A stretch of 17,609 nt of DNA from a bacterium (GTDB lineage Bacteria; Babelota; Babeliae; Babelales; Vermiphilaceae): NCBI GenBank assembly GCA_021827875.1, contig JAKAUA010000018.1:1-17609 (forward strand), in the 5' to 3' direction. Of this stretch, positions 1 through 7,997 are shown piece by piece (position 1 is the stretch's first letter; each line of letters begins with the position of its first letter). The notes under the pieces are model-generated. The model ran no database searches. It saw only the letters and a list, made by a program, of their open reading frames with translations, and had not been told where the DNA came from. The translations under genes were made by a program, and so were the position numbers.

Positions 1-1
1 T

Positions 2-784
2 CAAGCAGTAGAACAGATTATTCGCCCAACGGGGTTGTTGGATCCTATTATTGAGGTTCATCCGCGAGCCGGTCAGCTTGATCATTTAATTGAGCAGATA
101 AAAAGCACCAATGAAAAAGGCTTTAGAACATTAGTTACGGTATTGACTAAAAAGTTAGCAGAAGAGCTGGCACATTATCTAGAAGAACGCGGTATAAAAG
201 TATGTTATTTACATAGTGAATTAAAGACGCCACAACGTACTGAATTAATTCAAAAATTACGTTTAGGCATCTTTGATTGCTTGGTCGGGGTAAATTTGTT
301 GCGTGAGGGTCTGGATTTGCCTGAAGTTGCCTTGGTGGCCATTATGGATGCCGATATAGAAAGTTATCTTCGTGATAAGCGATCATTAATACAGATCATT
401 GGTCGTGGAGCGCGTAATACCGATTCACGCGTATTATTGTATGCGGATAGTATCTCCAAGTCTATGGCAGGCGCAATGAGTGAGACCAAGCGTCGTCGTG
501 CAATGCAAGAAGAGCATAACGCAAAACATGGTATTGTTCCGGTCACCGTAAAGCGTGAAGTGAGCAAATCTATCACCAATATTCAGTTGGCTATTGCACA
601 AGCATCTGAGCGTAAACGCAGCAAGAAAAAAGCTGCACAACTCAGTCCAGAGCAAATCCATGCGCGTATGGTAGAGCTTGAGGGCTTAATGCAACAAGCC
701 GCTGAAGATTTCGACTTTGAAAAAGCAATTGCACTGCGTGAAGAGTGGATGCAACTTAAAAAACAGTCTGAAGCTACAGAATAG
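2..784 (+). CDS. uvrB: UvrABC excinuclease subunit B, C-terminal part (5' end outside window)
   Basis: UvrB is the damage-verifying helicase-like subunit of nucleotide excision repair; it receives the lesion from UvrA and recruits UvrC. The frame is open from base 2, and its first residues (QAVEQIIRPTGLLDPIIEV) are already deep inside the protein, so the gene starts upstream of the window and the TTG at 35 is not its start. Visible are the second helicase domain with YLHSE, the motif V region LLREGLDLPEVALVAIMDAD, and the motif VI region SLIQIIGRGARN. The C-terminal UVR domain (ELEGLMQQAAEDFDFEKAIA and onward) binds UvrC. Motif VI reads GRGARN where GRAARN is usual. The stop is followed within ten bases by a hairpin terminator. 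Identification is secure. Confidence 0.97.
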   Translation, partial: QAVEQIIRPTGLLDPIIEVHPRAGQLDHLIEQIKSTNEKGFRTLVTVLTKKLAEELAHYLEERGIKVCYLHSELKTPQRTELIQKLRLGIFDCLVGVNLLREGLDLPEVALVAIMDADIESYLRDKRSLIQIIGRGARNTDSRVLLYADSISKSMAGAMSETKRRRAMQEEHNAKHGIVPVTVKREVSKSITNIQLAIAQASERKRSKKKAAQLSPEQIHARMVELEGLMQQAAEDFDFEKAIALREEWMQLKKQSEATE

Positions 785-792
785 AAAATAGT

Positions 793-826
793 AAAACCCC
801 GGCTTGCAAAGATCGGGGTTTTTTAA
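793..826 (+). terminator. Rho-independent terminator of uvrB, possibly bidirectional
   Basis: A 9-bp perfect stem, AAAACCCCG (793-801) with CGGGGTTTT (814-822), has a 12-nt loop and continues into a run of six T (819-824). It lies between uvrB and the convergent small gene ending at 831. On the minus strand the hairpin is followed by only a short T run, so termination in that direction would be weaker. Confidence 0.85.
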
Positions 827-830
827 TGAG

Positions 831-1091
831 CTATGATTGAACGTCGGCTTTTTTATCTTTAGGACTATTAAATAACTTTATATAGAGAAGCGCCGATACA
901 GAAAGCACTAAACCCACTTGCAAAACTTTAATTTGCAAAGTCAATGATTGTACTTCCTTTGGAAGATTAATCAATTGTTCCCATTTAATAGAACCATGGT
1001 CGGTGTCAATGCCTTCTCCAGTCATCGTCATGGCGTGTACTGATGATGTGCTCAGAGCAATTAATAGTGAGAAAATTAAAGAATAACGCAT
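831..1091 (-). CDS. Small exported or membrane protein, unknown function
   Basis: I do not recognise a family for these 86 residues. The N-terminus (MRYSLIFSLLIALSTSSVHA) is a good signal peptide with a cleavage site after Ala20. A hydrophobic segment around residues 55-73 could be a transmembrane helix, followed by a lysine-rich tail (SPKDKKADVQS). The likely topology is one membrane span with the first ~35 mature residues outside the cytoplasm. An AAAGG motif six bases before the ATG supports the start. The gene converges on uvrB across a hairpin terminator and follows the weak ORF 1122-1334 by 30 bases on the same strand, so the two could be co-transcribed. Confidence 0.6.
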   Translation of the reverse strand: MRYSLIFSLLIALSTSSVHAMTMTGEGIDTDHGSIKWEQLINLPKEVQSLTLQIKVLQVGLVLSVSALLYIKLFNSPKDKKADVQS

Positions 1092-1121
1092 AAGATACCT
1101 TTATATTTAACAAGACTGCAT

Positions 1122-1334
1122 TCAGTGCGTAAAATATTCGCCCGTTAGTGTTCCTACCGGCCAGGGAAGAAGACCTCTATTTAAAAACACCCAAAGATTT
1201 TGTCTTTTTGTTCGTTTTTTTTCTTTTTTCAAAATATAGGTGTCAGTCCATTGTGGCATTTTGTAAAAGACGTACATACCAGCTAATGATAAGCACAATA
1301 ATGCGCTGCCTTTGAGTATCAATCTGTTGCTCAA
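1122..1334 (-). CDS. Doubtful small membrane ORF, possibly 5'-truncated
   Basis: This 70-residue ORF has no recognisable family. It shows one hydrophobic segment (residues ~9-25) followed by a strongly basic stretch (LKKEKKRTKRQ). The first available start is a TTG at 1334 with no Shine-Dalgarno sequence. The frame stays open further upstream, to a stop near 1449, and encodes a plausible stretch there (FIDTDDEHFNSARPF) but offers no good start codon. An out-of-frame ATG at 1435-1433 is separated from this frame by a run of eight T (A8 on the plus strand, 1415-1422). One extra T would join them into a 104-residue protein. It may be a degraded gene, a gene with slippage, or a chance ORF. Confidence 0.3.
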   Translation of the reverse strand: MSNRLILKGSALLCLSLAGMYVFYKMPQWTDTYILKKEKKRTKRQNLWVFLNRGLLPWPVGTLTGEYFTH

Positions 1335-1425
1335 AAAAGGTCGCGCAGAATTAAAATGCTCATCATCCGTATCTATGAAAAGTTTTATGAAAAATTTGTA
1401 CTTAATTGTGGCGTAAAAAAAAGAA

Positions 1426-1455
1426 TAGTCAACATCCTTATTTTTCCTCTATACT
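1426..1455 (+). promoter_or_regulatory. Candidate sigma-70 promoter of the M3 peptidase gene
   Basis: A -10 like TATACT (1450-1455) lies 18 bases after TAGTCA (1426-1431; four of six matches to TTGACA). The implied transcript starts near 1462, giving a short leader before the GAGGT ribosome-binding site at 1482-1486. Assigned by eye; the -35 box is imperfect. Confidence 0.4.
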
Positions 1456-1492
1456 GACCATAAAAGAAAATCTATTTTTATGAGGTCAAGTA

Positions 1493-3583
1493 ATGAAGAA
1501 ATGTATACTATTCATAGTAGTGATCTGTATTGGTATCACGTCTTTCTTTTATCTTTACACTAAACAAGGGCACCCTTATATGTACGCAGATATAAAATCT
1601 CTTTCTGATATACAACGTATTTTTCCTCAGTCAGCATCAGCCATTGCGCGTGAAGTGGACAAGGTTATAGCGCACGCGCGAGAAGAGATCGCCGCATTTC
1701 TTGCGATAGAAGATAAAGAGCGTACGTTTGAAAATACTGCACAAAAACTTGATGCTATTTATGGCATGTCCAATCTTGCTATTTTGTGTGGCCTGATTTC
1801 TATTTTGGAGATGGTGAGCCCCGATGAAGCAATACGCAATGCGGCCCATGAAGCAATAATAAAACTGCAAGATTTCATGGTAGGAGAGTTGTCTAACAAT
1901 GTTGAAATATTCAAAGCATTTAAGGCATATGTTGAGCAAAAATCGCATGAAGAACAATTGACTGATAAACAACGTTATTTTTTGACCGAAACATTAGATA
2001 GTTTTAAGCGTGCAGGGCTCGATTTGCCAGCCGAACAACTTGAAGAAGTTAAAGCAATTAAAAAAGAACTAGCAGCGCTTGTTCTGGATTTTGATACTAC
2101 TATTGCTGCAGATCAGCCGCAACTTATCATAGCGCCCGCTGACTTGGCCGGTTTGCCACAAGATCTTATAGATTCATTTGAAAAAGATGAGCAGGGTAAT
2201 TGTAAAGTTACCGTTAATCCTCCGACCATGATGAAGGTATCACAAAACTGCTCAGTTGCAGAAACACGTAAAAGAATGTCGCGTGCTTACAATAATCGTG
2301 CGTATCCTAAAAATGATGCATTGCTCAAAGAAATTATTGCTAAGCGTGATGTATTAGCAAAAAAATTGGGCAAGAGCAGTTATGCAGAGCTTGATCTCGC
2401 AGATCAAATGGTTAAAACTCCTGAACAGGCCTATACCTTTTTGAATGATTTGCTCGCAAAAGTTAAAGCAAAAGTAGAGCAAGAGTTTGCCATATTAACA
2501 AGCGACTTGCCAGAATCGGTTACCTTACAAGACGGTAAGATGTTTCCGTGGGATGGGGCATATGTTGCCAATGAATATAAAAAGAAGCATCTGCAGATTG
2601 ATGAGCAAAAAATTGCTGAATATTTTCCAATGGATAAAACAGTAAAAGGATTGCTCTCAATTTATGAGAAATTTTTCTCGTTACGTTTTGAACAAAAAGA
2701 GATAAGTGGCTTGTGGCATAAGGATGTAAACGTATTGGAAGTGTACTCAACTCTTGATGATAGCTTCTTGGGCTACTTATTGCTCGATCTTTTTCCACGA
2801 CCATTTAAATATACTCATGCATGTCACAGTACTCTTATTCCTTCAGTATATGGGACCAATGGTGAAATTAAGCCGGCATTATCTATTGTGATCGCTAACT
2901 TTCCGCGTGCTGTTGGCGATAAGCCTGCATTGCTTGAACGTGATCATGTGAGCACTTTCTTTCATGAGTTTGGCCATGCTCTTCATGCGTTGTTAGGCAG
3001 AACACAGCTAAGCACACAATCAGGGACTTCGGTAAAGACAGATTTTGTTGAATTACCTTCTCAGATGCTAGAAGAATGGCTTGAGGAAAAAGAGATTCTT
3101 GCCATGGTAAGCTCACATTATAAAACAGGTGAGCCACTGCCCGATGAACTCATTAAAAAAATTATTGCATTAAAGCAGTTTGATGCAGGCTCATTTGTAC
3201 AGACGCAGGCCTACTACGCATTAATTTCGCTCAATATTCATGCGCCGGGTGCAGATAAAGATGTGTATGAAATTATGAAAAAGCTTTATACCACATTACG
3301 TCCTCATATGATTTTTGATCCTGAAAACCATTTTTATGCATCATTTGGTCATTTGACCGGTTATGGTGCAAAATATTATGGCTATCTCTGGTCAAAAGTA
3401 TTTGCCTTAGATCTTTTTGCACAAATCAAAAAAGCAGGCTTGCTCAATCCAGCGATCGGTGAGAAATACGTAGCTGAGGTTATTGGACAAGGCGGTAGCG
3501 TAGATCCTAATGACCTGTTGCAGAATTTCTTAGGAAGAAAGCCAAATCAAGAGGCATTTTTAACTGATTTGGGCTTGAAATAA
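1493..3583 (+). CDS. Membrane-anchored M3 family (thimet/Dcp-like) zinc metallopeptidase
   Basis: This 696-residue protein has the length and motifs of M3A peptidases (Dcp, oligopeptidase A, thimet oligopeptidase), which cleave short peptides. The zinc site is complete: HEFGH at 491-495 supplies two His and the catalytic Glu492, and Glu520 in DFVELPSQMLEEW is the third ligand at the usual spacing. The substrate-binding loop with conserved Tyr residues is present (GYGAKYYGYLW, 623-633). Unlike cytosolic relatives it begins with a hydrophobic segment (residues 3-22) preceded by two lysines, without a clear cleavage site, so I infer an inner-membrane anchor with the catalytic domain outside the cytoplasm. 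GAGGT six bases before ATG supports the start. It is a single-gene unit: its own promoter candidate lies upstream and a strong hairpin terminator follows. I cannot separate Dcp-like from OpdA-like specificity by eye. Confidence 0.93.
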   Translation: MKKCILFIVVICIGITSFFYLYTKQGHPYMYADIKSLSDIQRIFPQSASAIAREVDKVIAHAREEIAAFLAIEDKERTFENTAQKLDAIYGMSNLAILCGLISILEMVSPDEAIRNAAHEAIIKLQDFMVGELSNNVEIFKAFKAYVEQKSHEEQLTDKQRYFLTETLDSFKRAGLDLPAEQLEEVKAIKKELAALVLDFDTTIAADQPQLIIAPADLAGLPQDLIDSFEKDEQGNCKVTVNPPTMMKVSQNCSVAETRKRMSRAYNNRAYPKNDALLKEIIAKRDVLAKKLGKSSYAELDLADQMVKTPEQAYTFLNDLLAKVKAKVEQEFAILTSDLPESVTLQDGKMFPWDGAYVANEYKKKHLQIDEQKIAEYFPMDKTVKGLLSIYEKFFSLRFEQKEISGLWHKDVNVLEVYSTLDDSFLGYLLLDLFPRPFKYTHACHSTLIPSVYGTNGEIKPALSIVIANFPRAVGDKPALLERDHVSTFFHEFGHALHALLGRTQLSTQSGTSVKTDFVELPSQMLEEWLEEKEILAMVSSHYKTGEPLPDELIKKIIALKQFDAGSFVQTQAYYALISLNIHAPGADKDVYEIMKKLYTTLRPHMIFDPENHFYASFGHLTGYGAKYYGYLWSKVFALDLFAQIKKAGLLNPAIGEKYVAEVIGQGGSVDPNDLLQNFLGRKPNQEAFLTDLGLK

Positions 3584-3616
3584 GAAGCATGCTAATCCAC
3601 TAGAAAATTAATATGT

Positions 3617-3648
3617 TTCCCCCCTTAAAAACAGGGGGGAATTTTTTT
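3617..3648 (+). terminator. Rho-independent terminator after the M3 peptidase gene
   Basis: An 8-bp stem, TTCCCCCC (3617-3624) with GGGGGGAA (3634-3641), has a 9-nt A-rich loop and is followed directly by seven T (3642-3648). Confidence 0.9.
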
Positions 3649-3759
3649 GTAAAAGACTCTTTTAATAAATAATCATTTTTTACTAGCATCATCAGAAAAG
3701 AGTAGTTAAGCTTAAATGCGAAGAAAAGATTGCTGAGCATGGATATGGTGAGATAAGCA

Positions 3760-4356
3760 GTGATACAAGAAAAGCACATAGGGATAGTTCTTAAAAGTTA
3801 TTTTCCAAAAAAATGTAAACTCGCATTGCTTGACAATAAAATGGGCAAAATAGCGGGAGTACCGCCCGCAGATCGATCTATTCCGGCAGGCTCGCTGATA
3901 GAATATTCTCTGGTCAAACAGGCTCCTTGCTCATTCTTGCATGGAGTTGATGTGCATAATATGCCATTTACTTTGGCCAAACAAGATATTTTATTTTTGC
4001 ATCATGTGCTGGAAATGTGTTATTACTTTATACCATCAGGAAGCCAGAATAAGGCAGTGTTTTCTTTACTGCAAATTTTGTATACCAGCGACAATTGGTT
4101 ACAGGTAATGGCGGTTAAAAAATTTTTTTTATTGCGACTTTTTATTCTTCTTGGTCTGTATCCGGAAGAGCAAAAATTCAAATCTCCTTCCTTTCATCGT
4201 TTGGTGCAAGTCACCTTTGAACAAATGCTTGATGAGGAAGTAAAACAGTATGATGAAAAAGCGCTCGATGAGTGGCTACAAGAGTGCGTAGCATCTCATC
4301 CAATCGCAGATAGATTTAAAACGACTTATTTTTTACATGGTGGCGGGGAAATATGA
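3760..4356 (+). CDS. RecO-like DNA repair protein (divergent)
   Basis: The 198-residue product resembles RecO, which loads RecA onto SSB-coated DNA with RecR. The first ~75 residues look like an OB-fold (a strand-rich start, EKHIGIVLKSYFPKKCKLAL, then PAGSLIEYSLV). The rest is helical and includes a RecO-like segment near residues 123-137 (FFLLRLFILLGLYPE). It is shorter than typical RecO (~240) and I see no CxxC zinc motif, which some RecO proteins also lack. The start is GTG at 3760, with GGTGAG at 3747-3752 placed seven bases upstream. The stop overlaps the next gene's start as ATGA, implying translational coupling to the MscS-family channel, an odd partner for a repair protein. The RecO call rests on general pattern, so it is tentative; it could be an uncharacterised family. 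Confidence 0.5.
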   Translation: MIQEKHIGIVLKSYFPKKCKLALLDNKMGKIAGVPPADRSIPAGSLIEYSLVKQAPCSFLHGVDVHNMPFTLAKQDILFLHHVLEMCYYFIPSGSQNKAVFSLLQILYTSDNWLQVMAVKKFFLLRLFILLGLYPEEQKFKSPSFHRLVQVTFEQMLDEEVKQYDEKALDEWLQECVASHPIADRFKTTYFLHGGGEI

Positions 4357-7300
4357 AACAAATAATAAAAGGCATGCTCAGCCTTGCCCTGATGAGCGGT
4401 GGTCTGATTGTTGCGGATCCAATTTCGGAAATAGAAAAAATAGGCAGACATTTATTGCCAACAGCCGCTCTTTCTTCACAAGATCAAAAGAAAATATTTA
4501 TTAGTAATGTTGAGAGTAAACAAGCAATGCTCGCTTCTTATCAGGCAGAAAAGAATCGCTTGGAAGAAGAAAATAGAACCAATGCCAGAACAATAGCGAC
4601 TGATCTTGATGAGACATTAAGCAAGATGAGCGTTGTTGGTGATATGTTGAAAAAAGATCCTGATAATGAATTTTTAAAAAGAAAAAAGACATTATTGAAT
4701 GAAGATTATTACTCTTTGAGAGAGTATCAGCAAACTTCTGAACAACAGCGCCATTTGGTTGATCAAATTATTAAATTGCTTACCACGTATTTGAGTGATC
4801 CTGAAAATAAAAAATTGATTGAGCAGTTTCATGATAAAAAGAAGACCTTTGAAGAGCTGCAAGTCGTATATCAAAAAGTTATAGAAGAAGATAAATCGCT
4901 TGAGAGTCTTACTGACCAAGAAAAAAATGCGATGTCAGAAGTAGAGAATCGCAAGCGCGCTTCTATTGCAGATGAAACATTGCACCAAGAACAAAAAGAA
5001 AAGCGAGCATCGCATCCAAATATTCCTGTTGAAGGTATGTCTCTGGCAGAAGATGAAGAATTATGGCAGCTGAAAGAGAAGTTATTTGAAGATAAGAAAC
5101 GAGTAGATACGCTTAAGTTTGCAGAAATTAAATTAAGGCTTGAGCTTATTCGTTTAAAAATGTTTGTTGCGCGTTCGCACAAAGATACTTTAAAAGATCT
5201 ATTCCGTGATATGACGTCTGCAGTGCAAGTGAGTGCAGAAGATGTTGCCAGTGTCAAAGAAGATTTGGAAAAGAAAAAGCAAAAATTTTATACCAATATC
5301 CGTGGCTTTGATAATGAAATCGACAGAGTAAACAATACTATTAAAATGCAAAAGCAAGAGCTGGATACGCTTGCCAAGCGCTACAATATTGTGCTTGATG
5401 CTGATGTAGATAAGTGGAGCAAAGAACCTAAACAATTGGTAAGTTCATATGTTGGCATATGTGAAGTTGGTGCCGAAAATGATGAAATACTTTATTTACA
5501 ACGTCGCAAAGATCATTTCAAAAGTCTTGTTAGTCAAGAGAATGAAAAAATAAGACAAGAAGAGACGCAACTTAAGATTAAAGAAACATTCCACAAGATC
5601 CGCTTTGCAAAATTTGGACCAAAGGAGCTTGATCAAGAGTTAAAAAATTATGACATGATCAAAGCCGGTATTCGCGCGCATACGTCTTTGTATAATGAGC
5701 GTAAGAATACATTGACCGAATTACTTGAAACCCAAAAACGGTCACTTGAAAAGCTTGATCAGCTTAGAAATACTATTACTAATGAATTGCGGGATACTTT
5801 ATTTAGAGATCATAACAGTGATTATTTACATTGCCTTGCTTTAATAAATAAAGCAAAAGCGAGCATTGATAAGCAAATAGTAAATACTAACCTGGCGATC
5901 GGAAATTATACCAATATTATCTCTCTATTGAATGCGACAAGTAAGCAAGTTGATTTTATCGTATTGGAGTTAAATTCAACTACTATTTGGTATCGTCCGC
6001 AATATGCAGTATCATGGGAAGGCTTTACGCACATTATTCCGGACGTAGAGCGTTTTGCGCGTGATTTGACTGGTTACATTGGCCAAATAAGGCCATTGGC
6101 ATTGATACCGGCATTTCAGGCAGCTCTTAAAAATCCTATGTCGTTATTCTTATCGCTTCTCATTGTTCTTGCTATGGTAGTGGGAATGTTTCTTATTCGT
6201 TTTGCTATGCCATGGATGTTGCATCATATCCAGATCGCGGGGCAAACTCGTTCTTATTTCTATACATTGTCAATGCTTTTGGTTGCCGTAGGCAGATTTT
6301 TCTTACTTTATTTTAACGGGATTGCGTTGTGGTTTATTGGCTATGGTATTTTTAAGTTCCAAGTGATTGATAATCCTTATTTGCACAGCATATTCTATCT
6401 AGTTTCAATACCGTATGTGCTCTATTTAGCACACCAACTTATTTCATACATAGCAGAATTTAACCAAGAACATGGTTATCTATTTTTGAGCAAAGATTTT
6501 GAGTTCCGCTTTACGCTGATTGTTTCTGCGTTGATGTATGTAACAATTATACTCTTCTTGTTCAAAGCAGCATTTATGCTTGGCGATTATCGCCGTTCTG
6601 AATTGCCGAGTGTATTAGTAGCATTTAACTTTATCTTTATTCAAGTAATGCTTATTGCGCTTATTCCCAAAGATCACATCATCAATTTAATTCCAACACA
6701 TGACTTCTGGGGGTGGATACGTGATCAGGTAGATCGTTACTATTATCTAATTTTATTGGGCATCATCACTATTATTGTAATGAGCAACCCGTATGTAGGA
6801 TTTGGGCGTCTTGTCTCTTATGTCATTTGGCGCATTCTATATACGGCAATTTTAGCAATTGGTTTGATGTGGCTCTATAGATTGATTAAACGCTTTTGTG
6901 CCTACTTCTTCTTTGTTGAAGATGAAGATGTCCCTCATGCACGCTTTACCTATGCAAAAAGTTTGTATGGCATATCAGTTATTATGCTTGTTTGTTTTTT
7001 CACCGGACTTGGCATAATCATCTTGGCAAAAATTTGGGGATGGCCGGAGCAGCTGGCAAAAGTGTCTCAAGTGAAAGATGTGGTAACATGGTTACAACAT
7101 CCATTTACTAATGTTGATCAGCAGCCTATTTCTGTATGGACACTTTTACGTCTTATTTTCTTTGTGCTCGGTGGACTCGGCATATCATTTGCCTTTAACA
7201 AATTTGTGATGGGCAAAATTTTTGATATGTTGCTTATCGAATCTGGTGTTCAAAATACGATTTCGAGCATTACCTATTATCTCTGCTTTGTTTTATCAGT

Positions 7301-7934
7301 AATTATAGGGTTTAATGCGGCAGGGCTTACCTCGTTATTGTATTGGATACTTGCATTAGTTGTGGGTATCGGTTGGATTATTAAAGACCCGGTAAGTGAC
7401 TTTGTTTCTTACTTTATTATTTTAGTACAACGTCCGATTAAAGTAGGTGATTTAATTCGTCTTGAGGATGAAGCTATTCCTGGCGTAGTTCGTCGTATTA
7501 CGCCACGATCAATATTGATACGACGTCGCAATAGTACCACGGTTATTATTCCGAACTCTGTGGTTATTAATAAAAATATCACGAACTGGAATTACACGCG
7601 CGATTTTATTGCCTTTGAAGATATTCATGTGACCATACCCTATGGCGCAGATGTTACCTTGGTACAACGTATTTTCCTTACAGTGCTTAGCGAGAATCCT
7701 TATATCTTAAAAAATCCAAAACCAATAGTACGGTTGGATGATTTTAGCGAAAATGGCTATACATTTATGGTACGTGGTTATTTGAATTCTAATTATACTC
7801 TTGATCAATGGGATATTGCCAGCGAAGTACGATTCTCTATGATTCGTATGTTACGTGAAGCAGGCATTGATGTGGCAATACCGGTACGCCGCTTGGTGTC
7901 ATCTGGTACGCAACTAAGAGAAAGACAACAATAA
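4353..7934 (+). CDS. Large MscS-family mechanosensitive channel (MscK/MscM-like)
   Basis: MscS channels open under membrane tension and release solutes during osmotic downshock. The 1193-residue size matches the large MscK/MscM type rather than the small ~290-residue MscS. In order: a signal peptide (1-21, ending LIVA), a long charged coiled-coil extracytoplasmic region (~45-570), about ten to eleven transmembrane helices (from ~597), and the MscS pore and beta domains near the C-terminus. The pore-lining helix lies around 985-1012. The beta domain follows with QRPIKVGDLIRLEDEAIPG from residue 1026 and ends with IPNS, and an alpha/beta C-terminal domain closes the protein. The usual RST.IRT element of the beta domain reads PRSILIRRRN. 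The start overlaps the stop of the RecO-like gene and has GGCGGGGA just upstream. A strong terminator follows. Confidence 0.93.
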   Translation: MKQIIKGMLSLALMSGGLIVADPISEIEKIGRHLLPTAALSSQDQKKIFISNVESKQAMLASYQAEKNRLEEENRTNARTIATDLDETLSKMSVVGDMLKKDPDNEFLKRKKTLLNEDYYSLREYQQTSEQQRHLVDQIIKLLTTYLSDPENKKLIEQFHDKKKTFEELQVVYQKVIEEDKSLESLTDQEKNAMSEVENRKRASIADETLHQEQKEKRASHPNIPVEGMSLAEDEELWQLKEKLFEDKKRVDTLKFAEIKLRLELIRLKMFVARSHKDTLKDLFRDMTSAVQVSAEDVASVKEDLEKKKQKFYTNIRGFDNEIDRVNNTIKMQKQELDTLAKRYNIVLDADVDKWSKEPKQLVSSYVGICEVGAENDEILYLQRRKDHFKSLVSQENEKIRQEETQLKIKETFHKIRFAKFGPKELDQELKNYDMIKAGIRAHTSLYNERKNTLTELLETQKRSLEKLDQLRNTITNELRDTLFRDHNSDYLHCLALINKAKASIDKQIVNTNLAIGNYTNIISLLNATSKQVDFIVLELNSTTIWYRPQYAVSWEGFTHIIPDVERFARDLTGYIGQIRPLALIPAFQAALKNPMSLFLSLLIVLAMVVGMFLIRFAMPWMLHHIQIAGQTRSYFYTLSMLLVAVGRFFLLYFNGIALWFIGYGIFKFQVIDNPYLHSIFYLVSIPYVLYLAHQLISYIAEFNQEHGYLFLSKDFEFRFTLIVSALMYVTIILFLFKAAFMLGDYRRSELPSVLVAFNFIFIQVMLIALIPKDHIINLIPTHDFWGWIRDQVDRYYYLILLGIITIIVMSNPYVGFGRLVSYVIWRILYTAILAIGLMWLYRLIKRFCAYFFFVEDEDVPHARFTYAKSLYGISVIMLVCFFTGLGIIILAKIWGWPEQLAKVSQVKDVVTWLQHPFTNVDQQPISVWTLLRLIFFVLGGLGISFAFNKFVMGKIFDMLLIESGVQNTISSITYYLCFVLSVIIGFNAAGLTSLLYWILALVVGIGWIIKDPVSDFVSYFIILVQRPIKVGDLIRLEDEAIPGVVRRITPRSILIRRRNSTTVIIPNSVVINKNITNWNYTRDFIAFEDIHVTIPYGADVTLVQRIFLTVLSENPYILKNPKPIVRLDDFSENGYTFMVRGYLNSNYTLDQWDIASEVRFSMIRMLREAGIDVAIPVRRLVSSGTQLRERQQ

Positions 7935-7940
7935 AACATA

Positions 7941-7965
7941 AAAGCCCGGATTTATACCGGGCTTT
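7941..7965. terminator. Bidirectional Rho-independent terminator between mscS-like and AAA+ genes
   Basis: A perfect 9-bp stem, AAAGCCCGG (7941-7949) with CCGGGCTTT (7957-7965), has a 7-nt loop. T runs follow on both strands: TTTTT (7963-7967) on plus, and TTTT, then TTTT after two other bases, on minus. It serves the convergent genes ending at 7934 and 7998. Confidence 0.88.
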
Positions 7966-7997
7966 TTAATTTAGATGATTGACAGATTGTGCTGCAA

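Noticed and set aside
35..784. TTG at 35 as the start of uvrB
   Set aside because: The frame is open to base 2 and the residues before it already match the interior of UvrB, so the gene simply begins outside the window.
1637..1972. Minus-strand 111-codon ORF inside the M3 peptidase gene
   Set aside because: It lies wholly antisense to a well-supported gene and has no ribosome-binding site or recognisable motif.
3651..3701. Inverted repeat CTCTTTT (3657-3663) with AAAAGAG (3695-3701) upstream of the RecO-like gene
   Set aside because: Seven AT-rich bases with a 31-base gap are expected by chance in this composition.
4871..5257. Minus-strand 128-codon ORF inside the MscS-family gene
   Set aside because: It is antisense to the coiled-coil region of a strong gene; its Ser-rich composition is a mirror of the Glu/Lys-rich codons.
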